From assembly GCA_036362985.1 (NCBI GenBank), contig JAYGXS010000001.1, positions 51,179,954 to 51,243,953 on the forward strand: a stretch of DNA of 64,000 nucleotides, given 5' to 3'. Of this stretch, positions 47,070 to 59,350 are shown piece after piece (within the stretch, counting starts at the first letter, position 1; the number at the start of each line of letters is the position of its first letter). The notes under the pieces were generated by a model. The model saw only the letters and a program-made list of their open reading frames with translations, made no database searches and was not told the origin of the DNA. The DNA is from Ligula intestinalis. Its lineage: Eukaryota; Platyhelminthes; Cestoda; Diphyllobothriidea; Diphyllobothriidae. The translations under genes and the position numbers were made by a program.

Positions 47070-47190
47070 GGCGACTTTGCGCCAAATTCCAGGGAAATAG
47101 AGTTTACGATTAAGATTAGGATTGATATTACGCGTAGGGTTAGGGATAAGGTAAGGTTAGAGTTGAGGATAGGGTGCTTGGCGTAGAGAT
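47070..47190 (+). repeat. degenerate TTAGG-like block 4
   Basis: TTTGCGCCAAATTCCAGGGA then GATTAGGATTG, GTAGGGTTAGGG, AAGGTTAGAG and AGGATAGGG. The AAATTCCAGGGAAAT opening is shared with block 1. Confidence 0.65.
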
Positions 47191-47822
47191 AGCGTCAGAA
47201 CGTGGAACTAGGTACCCTACCCGAGATTTAGCCCATTAAACCTGTAGTATAAAGGTGTCTACTCATCGCTCTGCCCTGCGGAGGACATTAAGACAGCATG
47301 GCTAAAATGGTTCAAGTCAGGACGGGGAAAGTCCCCTAACGGCAGTGTTGAGGCATTTGCCAGTTCTTGAATTATGCAAACATTTTAAATGAGGATACAA
47401 AATTACCCCTGCTATATTTGAATCGGACATGCAAGATAACCGACCAAAATTCTCACGAGTATATTGCCTATCTCTTGAAGTTTCGGCCGAGATTATAAAA
47501 TGTGATTTCAAGTAGAGAATATTGCTTAGGTGTAGTTATAGTATTGAATATCATGCAGTCTTATCCCAAGATATTTCATTCGATTCCGATAGCCGCCCTT
47601 CAAAGCAAATTCCGTGGAGCCGCTTACAAGGATCACACTCTGTAAAGAAAGATGGTTTATGTAGCAGGCCCTTTCCCCAATGAGTTAGGGTACCCTTCAT
47701 TGATTCAAACCTTTTATAGAAAACAGGCACGAAAATTTTCTCTCTTGTACTCAATTACTTCAAATTTTATACTCGAAGAATGTTTCTTTCGGTTTAAGAA
47801 AAGCTTTTAATTGATAGATTAT

Positions 47823-47904
47823 TAAGAGGTTTGACAGATTTGCTGAATTTGAGTTTTTTCACAATTTGGTCAACTCAACTTAAGCAAATCTGCCAAACCT
47901 CTTA
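47823..47904. repeat. 82-nt foldback hairpin
   Basis: The arms TAAGAGGTTTGACAGATTTG (47823 on) and AAATCTGCCAAACCTCTTA (47886-47904) pair over 22 positions (47823-47844 with 47883-47904) with a single G-T type mismatch. A second inner helix, TTGAGTT (47849-47855) with AACTCAA (47872-47878), is separated from the first by a symmetrical 4x4 internal loop; the terminal loop is 16 nt. The size resembles a microRNA precursor or a very short foldback element. No target duplications were seen. Confidence 0.7.
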
Positions 47905-49213
47905 GTAAAAAAGTATAAGTTATTGCGCATTTCTGAAATCCTACACAGTATACTACTATGACTAATTAAAACTTGATTTTACCGTTTTTGATATGCCGTC
48001 CCGAACTCCAAAGTACAAATACAATCAAATTTTATCAGGAGAGTGGTGCCAAGGTCTGCATGTAACAAGCAATTGAACGATACTTCCGCCAACTGCGCGC
48101 TACTTCGATGCGTAAATTAAACATGATACCCTGTGCACTTCTGTGCCGCCATTGTATCAGACCGGAATGGGCCCGACATCGGCTCAACTAATATGAAGTT
48201 CGGGCTGCGCTCAGTTTGTATAAAACTTTACTTGCTGTCCTAAGTGCTTGTGACATGCAGTAGACGGGAGCTTTTTGCTACGCCAGTCACTGTAGTCGCC
48301 TTCAGTACCAGTTAGTAGAAAGGCTCGGACAGACCACACGTGCGCTAGCAAAAAAATAGAGTTAGGTTTCTCAAATTTAATTACGGCACTCAGCCAACAC
48401 CTTAAACTAAAGACGGGGGTGGGCATGCGAATCTGTCCCAAATCACAAGAAGGCTAAATTTAGATTGATTTTAACAGAGAGAATAATTCAGTCTTCCATT
48501 GGAATCAGGGCCATACCACAATGTCTCCTTCTTACATCTGTGTAGTCCGAGGTCTCGTGTATTGGACCAGAAGTGATGCCTCATGACGGCCTCCTTGTCT
48601 GCTTTTAGAAGGTTTTCAACAGACAGGGTGACTCGGTCAGACTCAAATGTGAGTGACAGGCTGCAATGGCTCCTTCTCAATGTGACTTATACAGCACTTA
48701 CTTGCGTGAGATCCGGGCACCGCCTGGACCAAGTCTGGCACACTGAGCTAGGTACCAGGCTCTAAAAACAGGTTTAGACAGGCTGTTTCAATTTGAAAGC
48801 CATTTCCTCCGGTCTCCGTGAGTTTGTCTTCGGTCTATGAAGTGACAGTTCAGTAGATGGCGCAATACCTCGTTCAATATAGAAAACAATTCACGTGCCG
48901 CTACCATTGGCAACGACCAATGCTGATGGTTGCTTTAGTTTTGGACCAGCACACTATTGTTCCGGCTCCTTGAGTCATAAATAAAAACAGCATGTGTAAG
49001 GCTGTATGATAATTTAAAAAAAAACAATGTCAACGAATGAATATTTTTGATGACTTAATGCCAAGCTTCTTTCATCAATATAAGGTAAGGGTTTAGCCTG
49101 ATGAGGATAAAACATCAAATTAGGGGCACCTGCAAAAGTCTAGTTTACTCAGCGGCATTTCAAGATAGTATATATTCAAGCAGTTGGTCTGACTATAATC
49201 AACCACGCCCCTG

Positions 49214-49350
49214 TTGGTTAACCTTCTCATTCGTCATGGTCGAAGTGAAAAAAAATGCCCACACATACTTCATTTCACCAGAGTGACATTTGCCAATACA
49301 AGCGAACATCCATGTCCCAGGAAGCAATTTAGAAGAAGAAGACTCAATCG
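49214..49350 (-). mobile_element. inverted Penelope-like terminus at the 5' side
   Basis: The minus strand reads ATTGTCCCAGCGATTGAGTC, TTCTTCTTCTAAATTGCTTC and CTGGGACATGGATGTTCGCT, which is the standard 3' terminus of the family, but here it faces the opposite way to the coding fragment on its right. It forms one arm of an inverted repeat with 49690-49725. Confidence 0.65.
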
Positions 49351-49755
49351 CTGGGACAATCAGCTGGCTTTTCTTGATGTCCTCGTTTGTCGAAAAGATT
49401 GTGGTGGTCTGAAGACTAAAGTATTCAGGAAAGCGACAAACATGATGCAAGTACTTAATTACAACAGCAACCACCCAATTAGCCACAAACGCAGTTGCGT
49501 CAAAACACTCTATCGGCGTGTTGAGACGCACTGCAGCGAAGAAGAAGACAAAGTTGCCGAGGTAAGATACCTCCGACGGGTTTTCAGAGAAAATGGCTAC
49601 CCACGCAACTTCGTCAACCGGTACTTGCGCAAACGAGCTGGCCAACAAAAGCGCACCGACCCCAATATTTGGCGTTCGTTATAGGCGAATAAACATATTG
49701 TCCCAGCGATCGAGTCTTCTTCTTCTTCTTCTTCTTCTTCTTCTTCTTCTTCTCA
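49351..49755 (+). mobile_element. Penelope-like element, C-terminal RT fragment and 3' end
   Basis: The plus-strand frame encodes NRWDNQLAFLDVLVCRKDC, GLKTKVFRKATNMMQVLNY, NSNHPISHKRSCVKTLYRR and EVRYLRRVFRENGYPRNF, the region after the reverse-transcriptase active site in Penelope-like proteins ('LAFLDV', 'K..FRK', 'NHP..HK'). The frame then stops at 49682-49684, directly before the 3' terminus AGGCGAATAAACATATTGTC, CCAGCGATCGAG and a TCT tract. The GIY-YIG part is missing, so this copy carries an internal deletion. Confidence 0.78.
49715..49754. repeat. TCT/TTC microsatellite
   Basis: About 13 TCT units at the 3' end of the Penelope-like fragment. The shorter CTTCTTCTTCT in other copies suggests it grew from the element's own terminus. 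Confidence 0.9.
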
Positions 49756-52700
49756 AGAGTGACAGTCTGGGTCCTGCTACCCCTATATATCCCTAAATCC
49801 ACTCAAACAGAACGGAGGTTAGTTCATGTCATTCTTGCGCTCTTAAAGTGGACTATTAGCAATGCACTTGTTGGGGGTATCCATTATTTGGATCAAAGTG
49901 GATTTGGTGAAGATGGAACAAAGTAAGCTTTCTCTGAAGGGGCTAGTGAATGAGAAAGTGAAATCAAATTTGACGTAGAATTGCGGACAGGAAAGGGGTC
50001 ATCCATAAGTTAAGTCCTCCCTTCAATGGACCTGATGATAATCTCAGAACGCTTTGGATGTGCTTTGCGGAGGCAGGAGGGAAGAGAACATTTCCCATTA
50101 CTCCCGATGTCGAAGTTACCCTGAGGAGGTGCAGGGACGAATTTTCAAGAGTACCTCTGTCCTCTTATAACGTTCTTGATGAAGATGGAAAATTTACCCG
50201 TTCTCGAGGGTTTTATTTAGCGTGTAGACCGAGGTCACATAGAATGGGCACGTATGATTGAAATTTCAAAACCGGGACTTATAGCAGAAAGCACAAAGTG
50301 AACGCTGGGGATGTGGATGATGGTCAACCTGTCAGTCACTGAATACGCAACAGACTAATTTCACTTAAAATACGACAACAGTTCGGCCGACAATTCCGAC
50401 GAGCTTTATCGTGTGCTCTAAATCAGGGTGGGCGCTGGAACGGTGTTTTGTGCTTGAATGAATATAAAGTGATAGGTAGCTTACTCGACATCTACCTCAC
50501 TCTCTCCTCCTTCATCCGCGTGGGTGGGATCAGACACGTGTGGCTGACGCTACGTGAGCCTGAGCGTAGGAATGCCACCATAGTCCCTGGCGTGACCTCT
50601 GTTATGGGTGCGCATTACTAATAATGCCTGAAGGAGTCTGCGCTGGCCGCTGTGTTGGCCCAACGTATCTAACGGGTGGCCCGTTTTATAAGCCCGAGCT
50701 GTTTTAGGGGTCTGCTGAATAGTATGCAGAAAACAGTCATATTATCGCCCTCACAATTCAGCAGCCTGTCCGCATTCGGCTATTGGCGACGCCAATCAAA
50801 TCAATCTTCAACTGCTTGTACTACCTGATGAGTTAGAGCGCTGAACCGACCTTAATACTGCCTAGGTACCCAAATAAAACCATGCCTTCCCGTTCGCAAC
50901 AATCTAAAAAGTGTTCAAGTGAAGTAGAAACCAAAAGATTAAACCTAGGCTGGCGGATTAAATTGTTTGTGGTTGCGCTCTCTATTTTTCCTACAGTAGA
51001 GAAAAAAATCGTTCACTTATGCAACTATTAGTCTCTCTTTGTCCCCTTTAACAGATTGCGAAGAGCTAAAGTGGCCACAACACATGACCTGTTCGTCATT
51101 GTTCCATGTTCCGTTTGGGCGTGGAGGAGTTGTCTGAAGAGACAGAGCCGAGACTCTTCAGAAGGTGGGTAATTAAGAACAGTGAACATCCAAAAAAATA
51201 TAGAGAAATAGATGTGGGCGTGGCGTAGAAGAGGGCGTATTTAGTGCTGCTGGTGTGTGGAATGGCGTCCATTAAGTACTGCCAACACCTTAAGAGCTGA
51301 AACCACTCTGCACGTCAATAGCGCGGCAGCCGGATCCGCGAGCTACACCTAAGAACTGATTTGAATTTAACTTAGCGGAAGGAAACTGCTCTAAATTCAA
51401 AGAATGGAGTCCAGCATACCTTGCAACAAAGGGCACCAAAATTCCTACCACAACGGCGGTAAAGACACTATTCGAGGTGAAACAGTATTGATGGGAAACT
51501 GTTGAGATTTAGAAAAAGGTTTGTATGAGACAAACACGGTAGGAAACCGTATGGGGGGGGGAGAAGCGAAACGTTCGGTAAGTAGTTGCGCCGAATCTCA
51601 TCCATGACTGCATTATCTCAGTCATGCCAGTGATAAACGATGTATAATTGAAGGAGAAAGTTGGTTTGGCGCAAACTTTGCTCGCTGTAAGATATCCGAC
51701 TAAAGTTAAAGCTACTACGATGCTTTCGAACTCATTCCTTGAATGGTTTTCAGATTGTAGAAGTTTGCCCTACGGGTTTAACCAAATTGTAACGGTCTGG
51801 TTTAGCATGTGCTTCTATCAATAGTTGTCTACATCAAATGCCAGTAAGAAAAATCTAGTTCGAGAGACGCAAACCCAACGCGCAAAAGAGGGGCCATTGT
51901 GCCAGATCCTACTCTGCCTATTCTACCTTGCCTTAAAACTGTCTTGCCACTGAAAGAATAACGTGGTTTAAGGAGCAGGCAAAATCAATGCTGCAATACC
52001 CTCAGTCAGTATAATCCGACTGTGACTAAAGTATGCCCAACGGAGAGGTAGTCCGCATCAAGCTTGACAAACGGACTATCGTATTCCTACCACCGGCGTG
52101 TTAGGTGCTGGAACTGCGCCTCACATACAAAGAAGAGGGTTGTTGGGGTGAAAGCAAAAATACCGGATCTGCGAGTGTCGAGATGACAATCAAATCCGCT
52201 TCTATTGCTAGAGCTGAAACTCGAGAGCAGGAGCAGAGGAGAACCACTTCCTTGACGTTGAAAATGGTAGACAAACAGTTGGACCTGACTTTCGGGAATG
52301 AAAAGCTGTGCTGTAACGGTAAGTCTCAGTCAATAATGTTTAGTGTACTGTTCCAGCCTGAATAATGTATCGCGAAACTGCAGATATTTGTGCAAAAGCG
52401 AGCTCCTCCTCCTCGGATGAAGACAAAAAGCACGTAAGGCACGCTTCTACAAAAATTTTCATAGTGATAAATTTCCCTTCAAAGAAGCAGCTTTGTTGCC
52501 ATTTAAATGCTTGATGAAAAGCAAGTCAAATGTTCGTCAGGCGTACATCGATATTTAAATATTAATATAATATAGGTTACTAAACAATTTGCCGTCCACA
52601 GATGGTTCAGAAAACAATTTTCACACTAACATGACAATGAGGGTTCGAAGAAAAATGAACCTATAAAGAACCTGCATAAAGATAAGAAAAAGACAAAAAG

Positions 52701-52920
52701 ACTCGAGACTGTGAAGTAAACTGTGGAAGGTCTATTAAAGCCCGATTCACACATAAGATGGAAGCCGCGCACAGGAAGCAACGTCATCCTGTCACTAGTG
52801 TAGGTCACGCATACCTTGGAAACGCCGGCTTAAGAACTACTTATATTAATTATAGAGTGCCAGTGCAGACACACAGAGCTACCGCTATAAATCACCCGGG
52901 ACAAACTTAAAACAACGTAC

Positions 52921-53267
52921 CATCAATGCCATCGTGATTTATATCACCCAACCGGGTTATCGCCGCACCGAAGCCACTCCGTGGCGACAATTCTGCCGGT
53001 GCTTCTAGCAGTTGAACGGCATCGAAGCTGAAGGGCGGAGAAGTCGCCAGGTCAGGCGTCCGCTGCTTCATATTCCAGAAAATGTATACACAACCGAAGG
53101 GTGCCTCCGGAACTGTGGTCTCCGAGGCTACAGCTTCAGTTTTGGACTGAGAGTCTTCGTCCCGAAGGACGCTTTCGCCTTCACGTTCAGCCGCCTGTCC
53201 CCTCAAACCTGAATTTTTTGGCTCACGAATACGTTGGAAGGGCGCACCAACGAGGAGGTCGTCCCAA
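52921..53267 (-). CDS. integrin alpha propeller blades 5-6 exon
   Basis: One base, 115 codons, one base. It opens WDDLLVGAPFQR, completing the DINGDG of the previous exon into a DINGDGWDDLLVGAP block. It later has FGCVYIFWNMKQRTPD and SPRSGFGAAITRLGDINHDG, the next FG-GAP repeat with its own calcium loop. Between them lies an acidic, serine-rich insert (AAEREGESVLRDEDSQSK and TEAVASETTVPEAP), longer than the blade-5 loop of vertebrate chains. Acceptor TTTTTATCATCAAATAG; donor GAT G|GTACGT. Confidence 0.94.
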
Positions 53268-55374
53268 CTATTTGATGATAAAAAGTAAAAAAAGCAGGTA
53301 ACATTCGACGTTCATTAAAACCTTCCGCGGAGCAGAAAAGCCGCCCACGGCGACGCCTCTACTGGCGGATTTACAATAAATCCTCATACATACTTTACTC
53401 GTTTCACCGTAGAGCGGTAAATAAAGGTCAATTATTCATCTCTTTTGGTGTTCTGTGCTTAAAAAAGTAGTTTCATAACTTCAAGTATTAAATAAGAGGA
53501 CCTCTTACAACAGGTTAGAATAAAAATACATTATCAGTAGCGAATGTATCTAAAGAACGACGATTGTTAGTGTTATTTGTCTTAGTTCGACGGCTAGCCT
53601 TTAGCTTTAAATTGCAGTGGGCGTGGAATATTTGAAAGAGTGAATGTCGGGAATTCGCACATGATAATCTTTCGACATGCAAGTCTCAAAATTATTAATT
53701 GGGCATAAAGCGGCATATAAAAAGAATTTTGAGGTACTCTTTTGATATCACGCGCTTGGCTTTAATTGAAAATGCACTACCAGTAATGAGTTTTTCACAA
53801 GGGTTAAATATTTTTTTAAATAAATTTGCATCATCTCTAACTCAGGCTGACGGAAAACCAAATAACATATTGTGCCATCCAAAGACAATGATACTGACTT
53901 CTCTGGCAGTTGGGCAGAGGTCGCTTAGTACATTATATTAAAAGCATCAGCGTATGACTAATTAACTAGAATAAATTCAACTCAAACGGATGGGATGTGG
54001 CAGAAGCTGTATCCCGACGAGTGTAAAGTGATAAGACACTTGCAAGATCTTCTTTATGATTAAGGACAAAGAGGGTTGTCACTTGTAGGCTAGAAATCGC
54101 AATACCTATATCAAGTCGAGCGGACATTACCCTAACATAATCACACTTTTCGACAACTTGCAAGAGCATGGCCATCGTTATACCGGACGCAGGCTCTAAC
54201 TTTCCGAGAAAGCGTATTCAAGGACTGATTATTATGGCAAGCAAAAAATGCACACACGGAAGTTTCATTGTCGCAAAATGTGATGCTTGTCGAGCCTGAA
54301 TTGTAACAAACAGTGTTTAGGAGCGGAAAAACCACACTCTGCTTTTCCGACGTAATACATTTTCTCCTATCTTCATTTATCCGATATTCATTTTTTACTT
54401 GGCGAGGGCCGCACAGGGTCACCGCAAGAAAAATTAAATGCATATATTAGCTCTCGGTTTTAGCATCAACTCGCTTATTCGAGCGATTTGCTCTTCCGAA
54501 AGAAACAAAATGCACCTTACGAGCCTGCTAACATTCTGAGTTAGTCAGATTACCGGCTTACCATAAATTGGTCATATGCAAGCAGTCAACCAATGAGGTA
54601 AAATAACTCGTATAACGTTAGCTTAAGTTTAGGAAAAAATGAATTTGATACAATGCATACACACAGAGAGCTTGCTAAAATCACGTTATTCTCCATATTC
54701 TTGAACCAAGTGTCGGAAGAACAGAAGCGAAAAATATGCAACAAAATTTGTTTGGGTTTCTTGCTGTCAATAGCTAACAGAAACTGAAGTTTTCAACTAT
54801 AAACGCATAGAGAGGTACGTTAGCGTAGCCGACCGAAGCAGTCGCCAGAGTGGTTTCAGTAAACCAGAACTTTCTTTTCACATGTCAATAGACAGGGCCG
54901 GACTCTCCTGATAGAGGCGTACAATGGGTTGGGAACCTGAGAACTTTACTCTAGATTCTGATATCTCTAGAGGAATGTATGTAAGAGGAGCAACCCACGA
55001 ATCTGCCTAATTGAATTTCTCTTGAAAGTGAAGCTTACCGCGGTATGCCACGCGTTGTTTATCCTTCCTCATTTATAATTCTTCAATTTGTTTTTATTTT
55101 TTCCTTTTTTTGCTTCTCAACTTTGAGCAAATGCTTTGGTTTCAACCAACACTTCGAAGCCGATCAACAGTTGGCTTAAACCGCACGACGACTATGGCTT
55201 ACTGATGGGAGTCAACCTATTGAATCTAGTTTGAGTGCATTACGCGACTAAAGCGCTCACGCTCTGCCAACTACCTGTAATGCTGTGAAGGGAAGACAGG
55301 CTTGGAACAGCATCAGACCAAAATTGCCGTAAACCTTAAAATGCTGGCTGGTTTTCTGAACTCCGTGAGGTCAC

Positions 55375-55420
55375 CGTCCATCGTGAGACTCTATGGGTGG
55401 TGTGCAACTATTTCCAACGT
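55375..55420 (+). mobile_element. scrap of RTE-like reverse transcriptase
   Basis: GTCCATCGTGAGACTCTATG with GGTGGT downstream matches the block TCCGTCCATCGTGACTCTCT ATGGCGGGTAGT of the element at 4170-4205. Only about 45 bp are alignable by eye. Confidence 0.45.
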
Positions 55421-57329
55421 CAACGGCATATGATTTTCCTCCTTTTTATTACCATCGGGGCACCGGTAGAAGTAGTATGCCTTAAATTCGACAATCGGTG
55501 AGTTTTAAGGAAGGCTAAACGAAAAGTATGCCATGTAATTCCAAATAAAGTAAACAGACAGATTCGTCTAACGTTTCGAAAGATGGAAAAAAATAAAAAC
55601 TATCATTGCGTAGTGAGAATTCGATTAAAACGCTTCTTAAGATTTGTTTCCCACTACAAAGTGTGGTTTGCATGTGGAAACAGAATAATTCCAAATGCCC
55701 ACTATAAGTTAAACAGGAATTGCATACGACTACATCTCTTACACCATGGACTACGTCTTAAGTTTAAGAGGAACCATCTCAGGATAACGGAACGCGATTT
55801 CCCAGTTGAGCAAATAGCACAAACCGTTGGGATGGGAACAGGATGCTTGGCAATCTAATGACGTTAATTTAGAAAATAGAAAGATTTACAAGTATTTTCG
55901 CTATTTTAAATTACTATAAATATACGGCGGATGATCCCATGGATGGTACTCGTTACAATACATCTAAAGACTACCAGAAGGTGCCGGAATTCTTCTGGTC
56001 CAAATGTTTCTAATTCATTTCCATCGAGCTTTTTTTGGCAAAAAGAGATGCCACTGTTTGCATAGTGTTGATCCAGATACCTCTTTCAACATGAGTGGTG
56101 CAGAGTCGACAGTTCTTTATAAATGCCTTCATAATAGTCTATACAGACGACGAAGATGGCCTTGCGAGAGGCGTCTAACATTCAGAGACACGGAAGAAGT
56201 GAATCCCAAACTTCTTTTTGAAAAGAAAGAGATTGAGAGTCGAGACCCGAGCGCTTGGCCTAACCAGAAACAGATTCAAAAACAGTCTCTTATATCTAAC
56301 TAGGCGTTTCCCTTATGAAGAAAGGTGGCGGGCAATTGGGAATTCGGACACATTTCGCTCTCTATTTCACTGACACTGAGTTACGGTTTATCACTCCATA
56401 TTCGGCATAAAACCTTTCGGAACAATTAAACTTTCGGCCTAATTATCCGCTCGCGTAAACCTCTGAGACGATTTTTGTCACTTCGCATGAACACATAACC
56501 ACCTGTTTGGTCTGGAAGTGTGCGACTTTAGCCTGGGATCGTTCAGTAAACCTTCTTACGATCTTTCGGGATCCTAGAATGACTTAACATGAATCATTAC
56601 TTTCATTTTAGCATATGTTTGATCTTTCTCTAGATTTTCTTGCTTAAATGTGGCGCCTACTGTACGGATAGAGTCAATTTTGCAATGTAATCACACTTAC
56701 TCACTAATGCAAACCCACTGTCCTCGTCTGACCATATACGAAGGAAGTCTTTGTTTTGCTCTAGTCCCTTAAATTTAAGCGAGCAAATAGGTTTTAGGGT
56801 AACTCATGTTCTGGTAACTTCGAATCAGATATTGATGACAACTGTTGACGAATGTGTGTTATGGTCGCTAGTCGTTTCGAAATAGTGCACTTTTTCGGCC
56901 AGTTTATTTTGAACTTCCAAATCTAGATAAGTAGAGTTCCGAGAAGAAATAAATGAAACTGGATCTAATGATCATACCATAATTAGTTAGGCATCAAGCG
57001 ATAATTTTGAAAAGTTGCATGTATGCCCTTCCAAAGGACGGGAGATGGATACCTAAAATCCTCTTAGTTTGGTATTTCAATGAAGTTTTAAGTTGTCCTT
57101 TTTATAAAGTTTCCTTCATTGTATGTAGATATGAATAGTTGTCTTACCATCATGCAGCATCAATAGCCATCAGTCATCCACTATCATACCATAAATGATA
57201 ATCATAATTTGCTTCAAAAAAGCGTAAGGCTGCCCTTTTTATGAAATATACAGAAAGACTTTAATAGCACAACTTGGTTATGCTGTCCTCCAGGGACATA
57301 CCGACTACAGCATGATAGAAATTTCTTCA

Positions 57330-58060
57330 GGGTGAACAAAGTCTTTTACGTTCTTCAAGCCGGGCAGACTGCGTCAACGCTAGGCATAGATGGAGTAGTC
57401 CTCCTGACGGATAAGTCACAGATGATGGAGCGCTAGGCCGCGCACTTCCGGGGCACCTTAACCCTCCGGCCACAATTTGTGAAGAAGCCATTAATGAACT
57501 TCCTTCAGTGAATCTAAAAGACGACCTTGACCTCTGTCCCACCTCCCAGAGACCAGCAGAACAGCCATCCAATAAAGCCCGGCGGCCGACACAATTTCAA
57601 TCGAAATTTACAAGTCAAAGAAGGAAGTCATGAAAACATTTACTAAAACATATCAAAGGATGTGGCGACAAGGATATATTTCCCTAAAACTTCAAGGATG
57701 TCAACATAGCTTACCTTTACGCATGCAAAGGAAAACGGTATATATTTATCAACCTCAGTGGCATATCCATTCTAAATACCGCAGGCAAAATATTGGCCCT
57801 CTGTCCTTGTCTTTTGGCTGAACACACAACCGGACAGAGACTTCTACCGAAAATGCAGTGCAGACTTCGCAAATAAAATAGAACCACGAACATGATCTTC
57901 GCAGCTTTCTGACCGGCAGGGCATTCGTAGCAGCTTCTATACCATCTTTATGGACCTGACACTTTAAATCGTGGTGGATTCTAGAGAATTATGGTGAAGT
58001 TTGGATATCCAGAGCACTTCACGTGATGACGGCACGCGTCAAGGCCAAGGAGTCAGTCCT
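57330..58060 (+). mobile_element. second non-LTR reverse transcriptase, heavily decayed
   Basis: With stops and frameshifts ignored, short blocks are readable in order: GVVLLTDKSQMMER, AAHFRGTLNPPATICEEAIN, LDLCPTSQ, then FKDVNIAYLYACKGK, SGISILNTAGKI, GQRLLPKMQCRLRK, MIFAAF, FYHLYMDLT and KFGYPEHFT. These match the fingers and palm of a jockey/CR1-like family common in flatworms and differ from the RTE-like copy at 2.2-5.3 kb. The active-site YADD block is not recognisable. Confidence 0.7.
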
Positions 58061-58344
58061 TGAAGTATTCGCATTTATTAAGGATGCGCGGCAAACCTGC
58101 ATAGTCGTTTCTACTCTCTCCAGTCCCATGTTCAGCGTTAGGTGGATGAACGCCGAATGAATGCGGAAAATCGGTATTGACAACAGAAACGAAAGAAAAG
58201 TGCTCAACATACGTTGCCAGAGAGCGTCTGGTAGATACTTCCTTACAATTTGTTGTGTAAACAAGCGAGGTAAATTGACAACCATGCAGAATGCCACTAT
58301 CTGGAGCCAATAAACTAGGAGCAACTTAGCTATAGACGTCAAAC

Positions 58345-58958
58345 TTGAGGCATTCACTTTTTCTCATACGTCCGCAACCCTCACTTTATCTGTCATCGGT
58401 CGCGAGGCCGTCAGTTCTTCTGAAGTGTCATCATTATTTTCGGCACCTATGTGGCGTGGTCGTTCAGTCGGTTAACCATCAGCATAAAAGGGCGTTTTTG
58501 TCTATAAGAAATGCACCTTATCTTCTCACTCGGTCATTAAGAAAACTGTCAAGTAGCATCCCAAGTAAGTGGGGTAGTAGTTCTAAAAAGGAGACCATTT
58601 ACGGTGAGTGTGTCTCTAAAATTCCGGCCCGTATAAGCATGTGAGCCGATTATTCAGTTGTCTGATTAATCAATACCCACGGTCTATACTCCTACAACAA
58701 AGATTTTTAAGGCTTTGGGAGCATGAATACAAGCACTTTCTTCAACATACTGCGATGAAAACGATACATTCATTGCTCTTTCCTACCCCACATGATGTTC
58801 TAGAGACAGTTAACGTAGCACAGAAGCTATGCATCAAAGTGGGTGATCAACAGGAAACAAATGTAGTCACTGCGATAAAGTGCGTGGAACAAAATCTCCT
58901 AAGGAATAACTATAAATATAAAACCCTCAGATTGGCAAAATTGAGAGATGCGAGTTGA
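58345..58958 (+). other. unrecognised open frames
   Basis: Two adjoining frames (58345-58644 and 58641-58958), basic and without a recognised domain. They follow the dead reverse transcriptase and may be its worn 3' part; nothing specific supports that. Confidence 0.2.
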
Positions 58959-58989
58959 AAGCCTGGAAAAGTAGATGGACGGTAGATGG

Positions 58990-59215
58990 GCGCTCACAGA
59001 TCGGTTATAGGAATCACTCCCCCCGTTCTACTTTGGGGCTCACTCTCGAATCTCAGCAGCAGCTGCACAGTGGCTAGACGATAATGGCCATATCTGGCTC
59101 ACAAGACATCATCAGTCAGCCATACTCATCCCCACGTGTCGCGGTACCTGGGGCTCGAACCTGCCACCCGTTGATTAGAACTCAGACGCCCTAGCCTACA
59201 GCAAAACGGGCTAGT
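58990..59215 (-). repeat. tRNA-derived SINE, minus copy
   Basis: The minus strand has TGGCAGGTTCGAGCCCCAGG (B box) and the family body GGATGAGTATGGCTGACTGA, then AGCCAGATATGGCCATTATC and GCCACTGTGCAGCTGCTGC. Shares the body with the copies at 17.0-17.24 kb. Confidence 0.62.
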
Positions 59216-59286
59216 TGTCTTGTCGGTTTCGACCAAGAATATAAACAACGGTAGAAGGTTGCTCAAAAATCGGCTACAGGCTCCCT

Positions 59287-59350
59287 CGTTCCGTGGCGCA
59301 GAGGGTAAGAGCTTTGGACGTCTAACCAACAGACCGTGCGTTCACATACT
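59287..59350 (+). repeat. tRNA-like SINE head, plus copy
   Basis: CCGTGGCGCAGAGGGTAAGA with GACCGTGCGTTCACATAC resembles the A and B boxes of the copy at 60865-60930. Its direction is opposite to the SINE just to its left, giving a head-to-head pair. Confidence 0.45.

Larger units (their letters stand above)
38039..52920 (-). other. 14.9-kb intron rich in repeats
   Basis: The largest intron placed. It contains Penelope-like pieces at 42170-42290, 44890-45290 and 49214-49755, TTAGG-like blocks at 44510-44700 and 47070-47190, a foldback hairpin at 47823-47904, CTCA and TTC microsatellites, and a GC-rich stretch at 46080-46930. Between 38040 and 41650, and between 50300 and 52900, I recognise nothing beyond domainless short frames. 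Confidence 0.65.

Noticed and set aside
50820..50850. Stand-alone hammerhead from CTGATGAGTTAGAGCGCTGA
   Set aside because: The GAAA block and the closing stems are missing.
55583..55858. 91-codon plus-strand frame as a helix-turn-helix gene
   Set aside because: A short VEQIAQTVGMGTG run superficially resembles part of a helix-turn-helix, but there is no supporting context.
57327..57572. 81-codon minus-strand frame as a gene
   Set aside because: It is the antisense shadow of the decayed reverse transcriptase on the plus strand.
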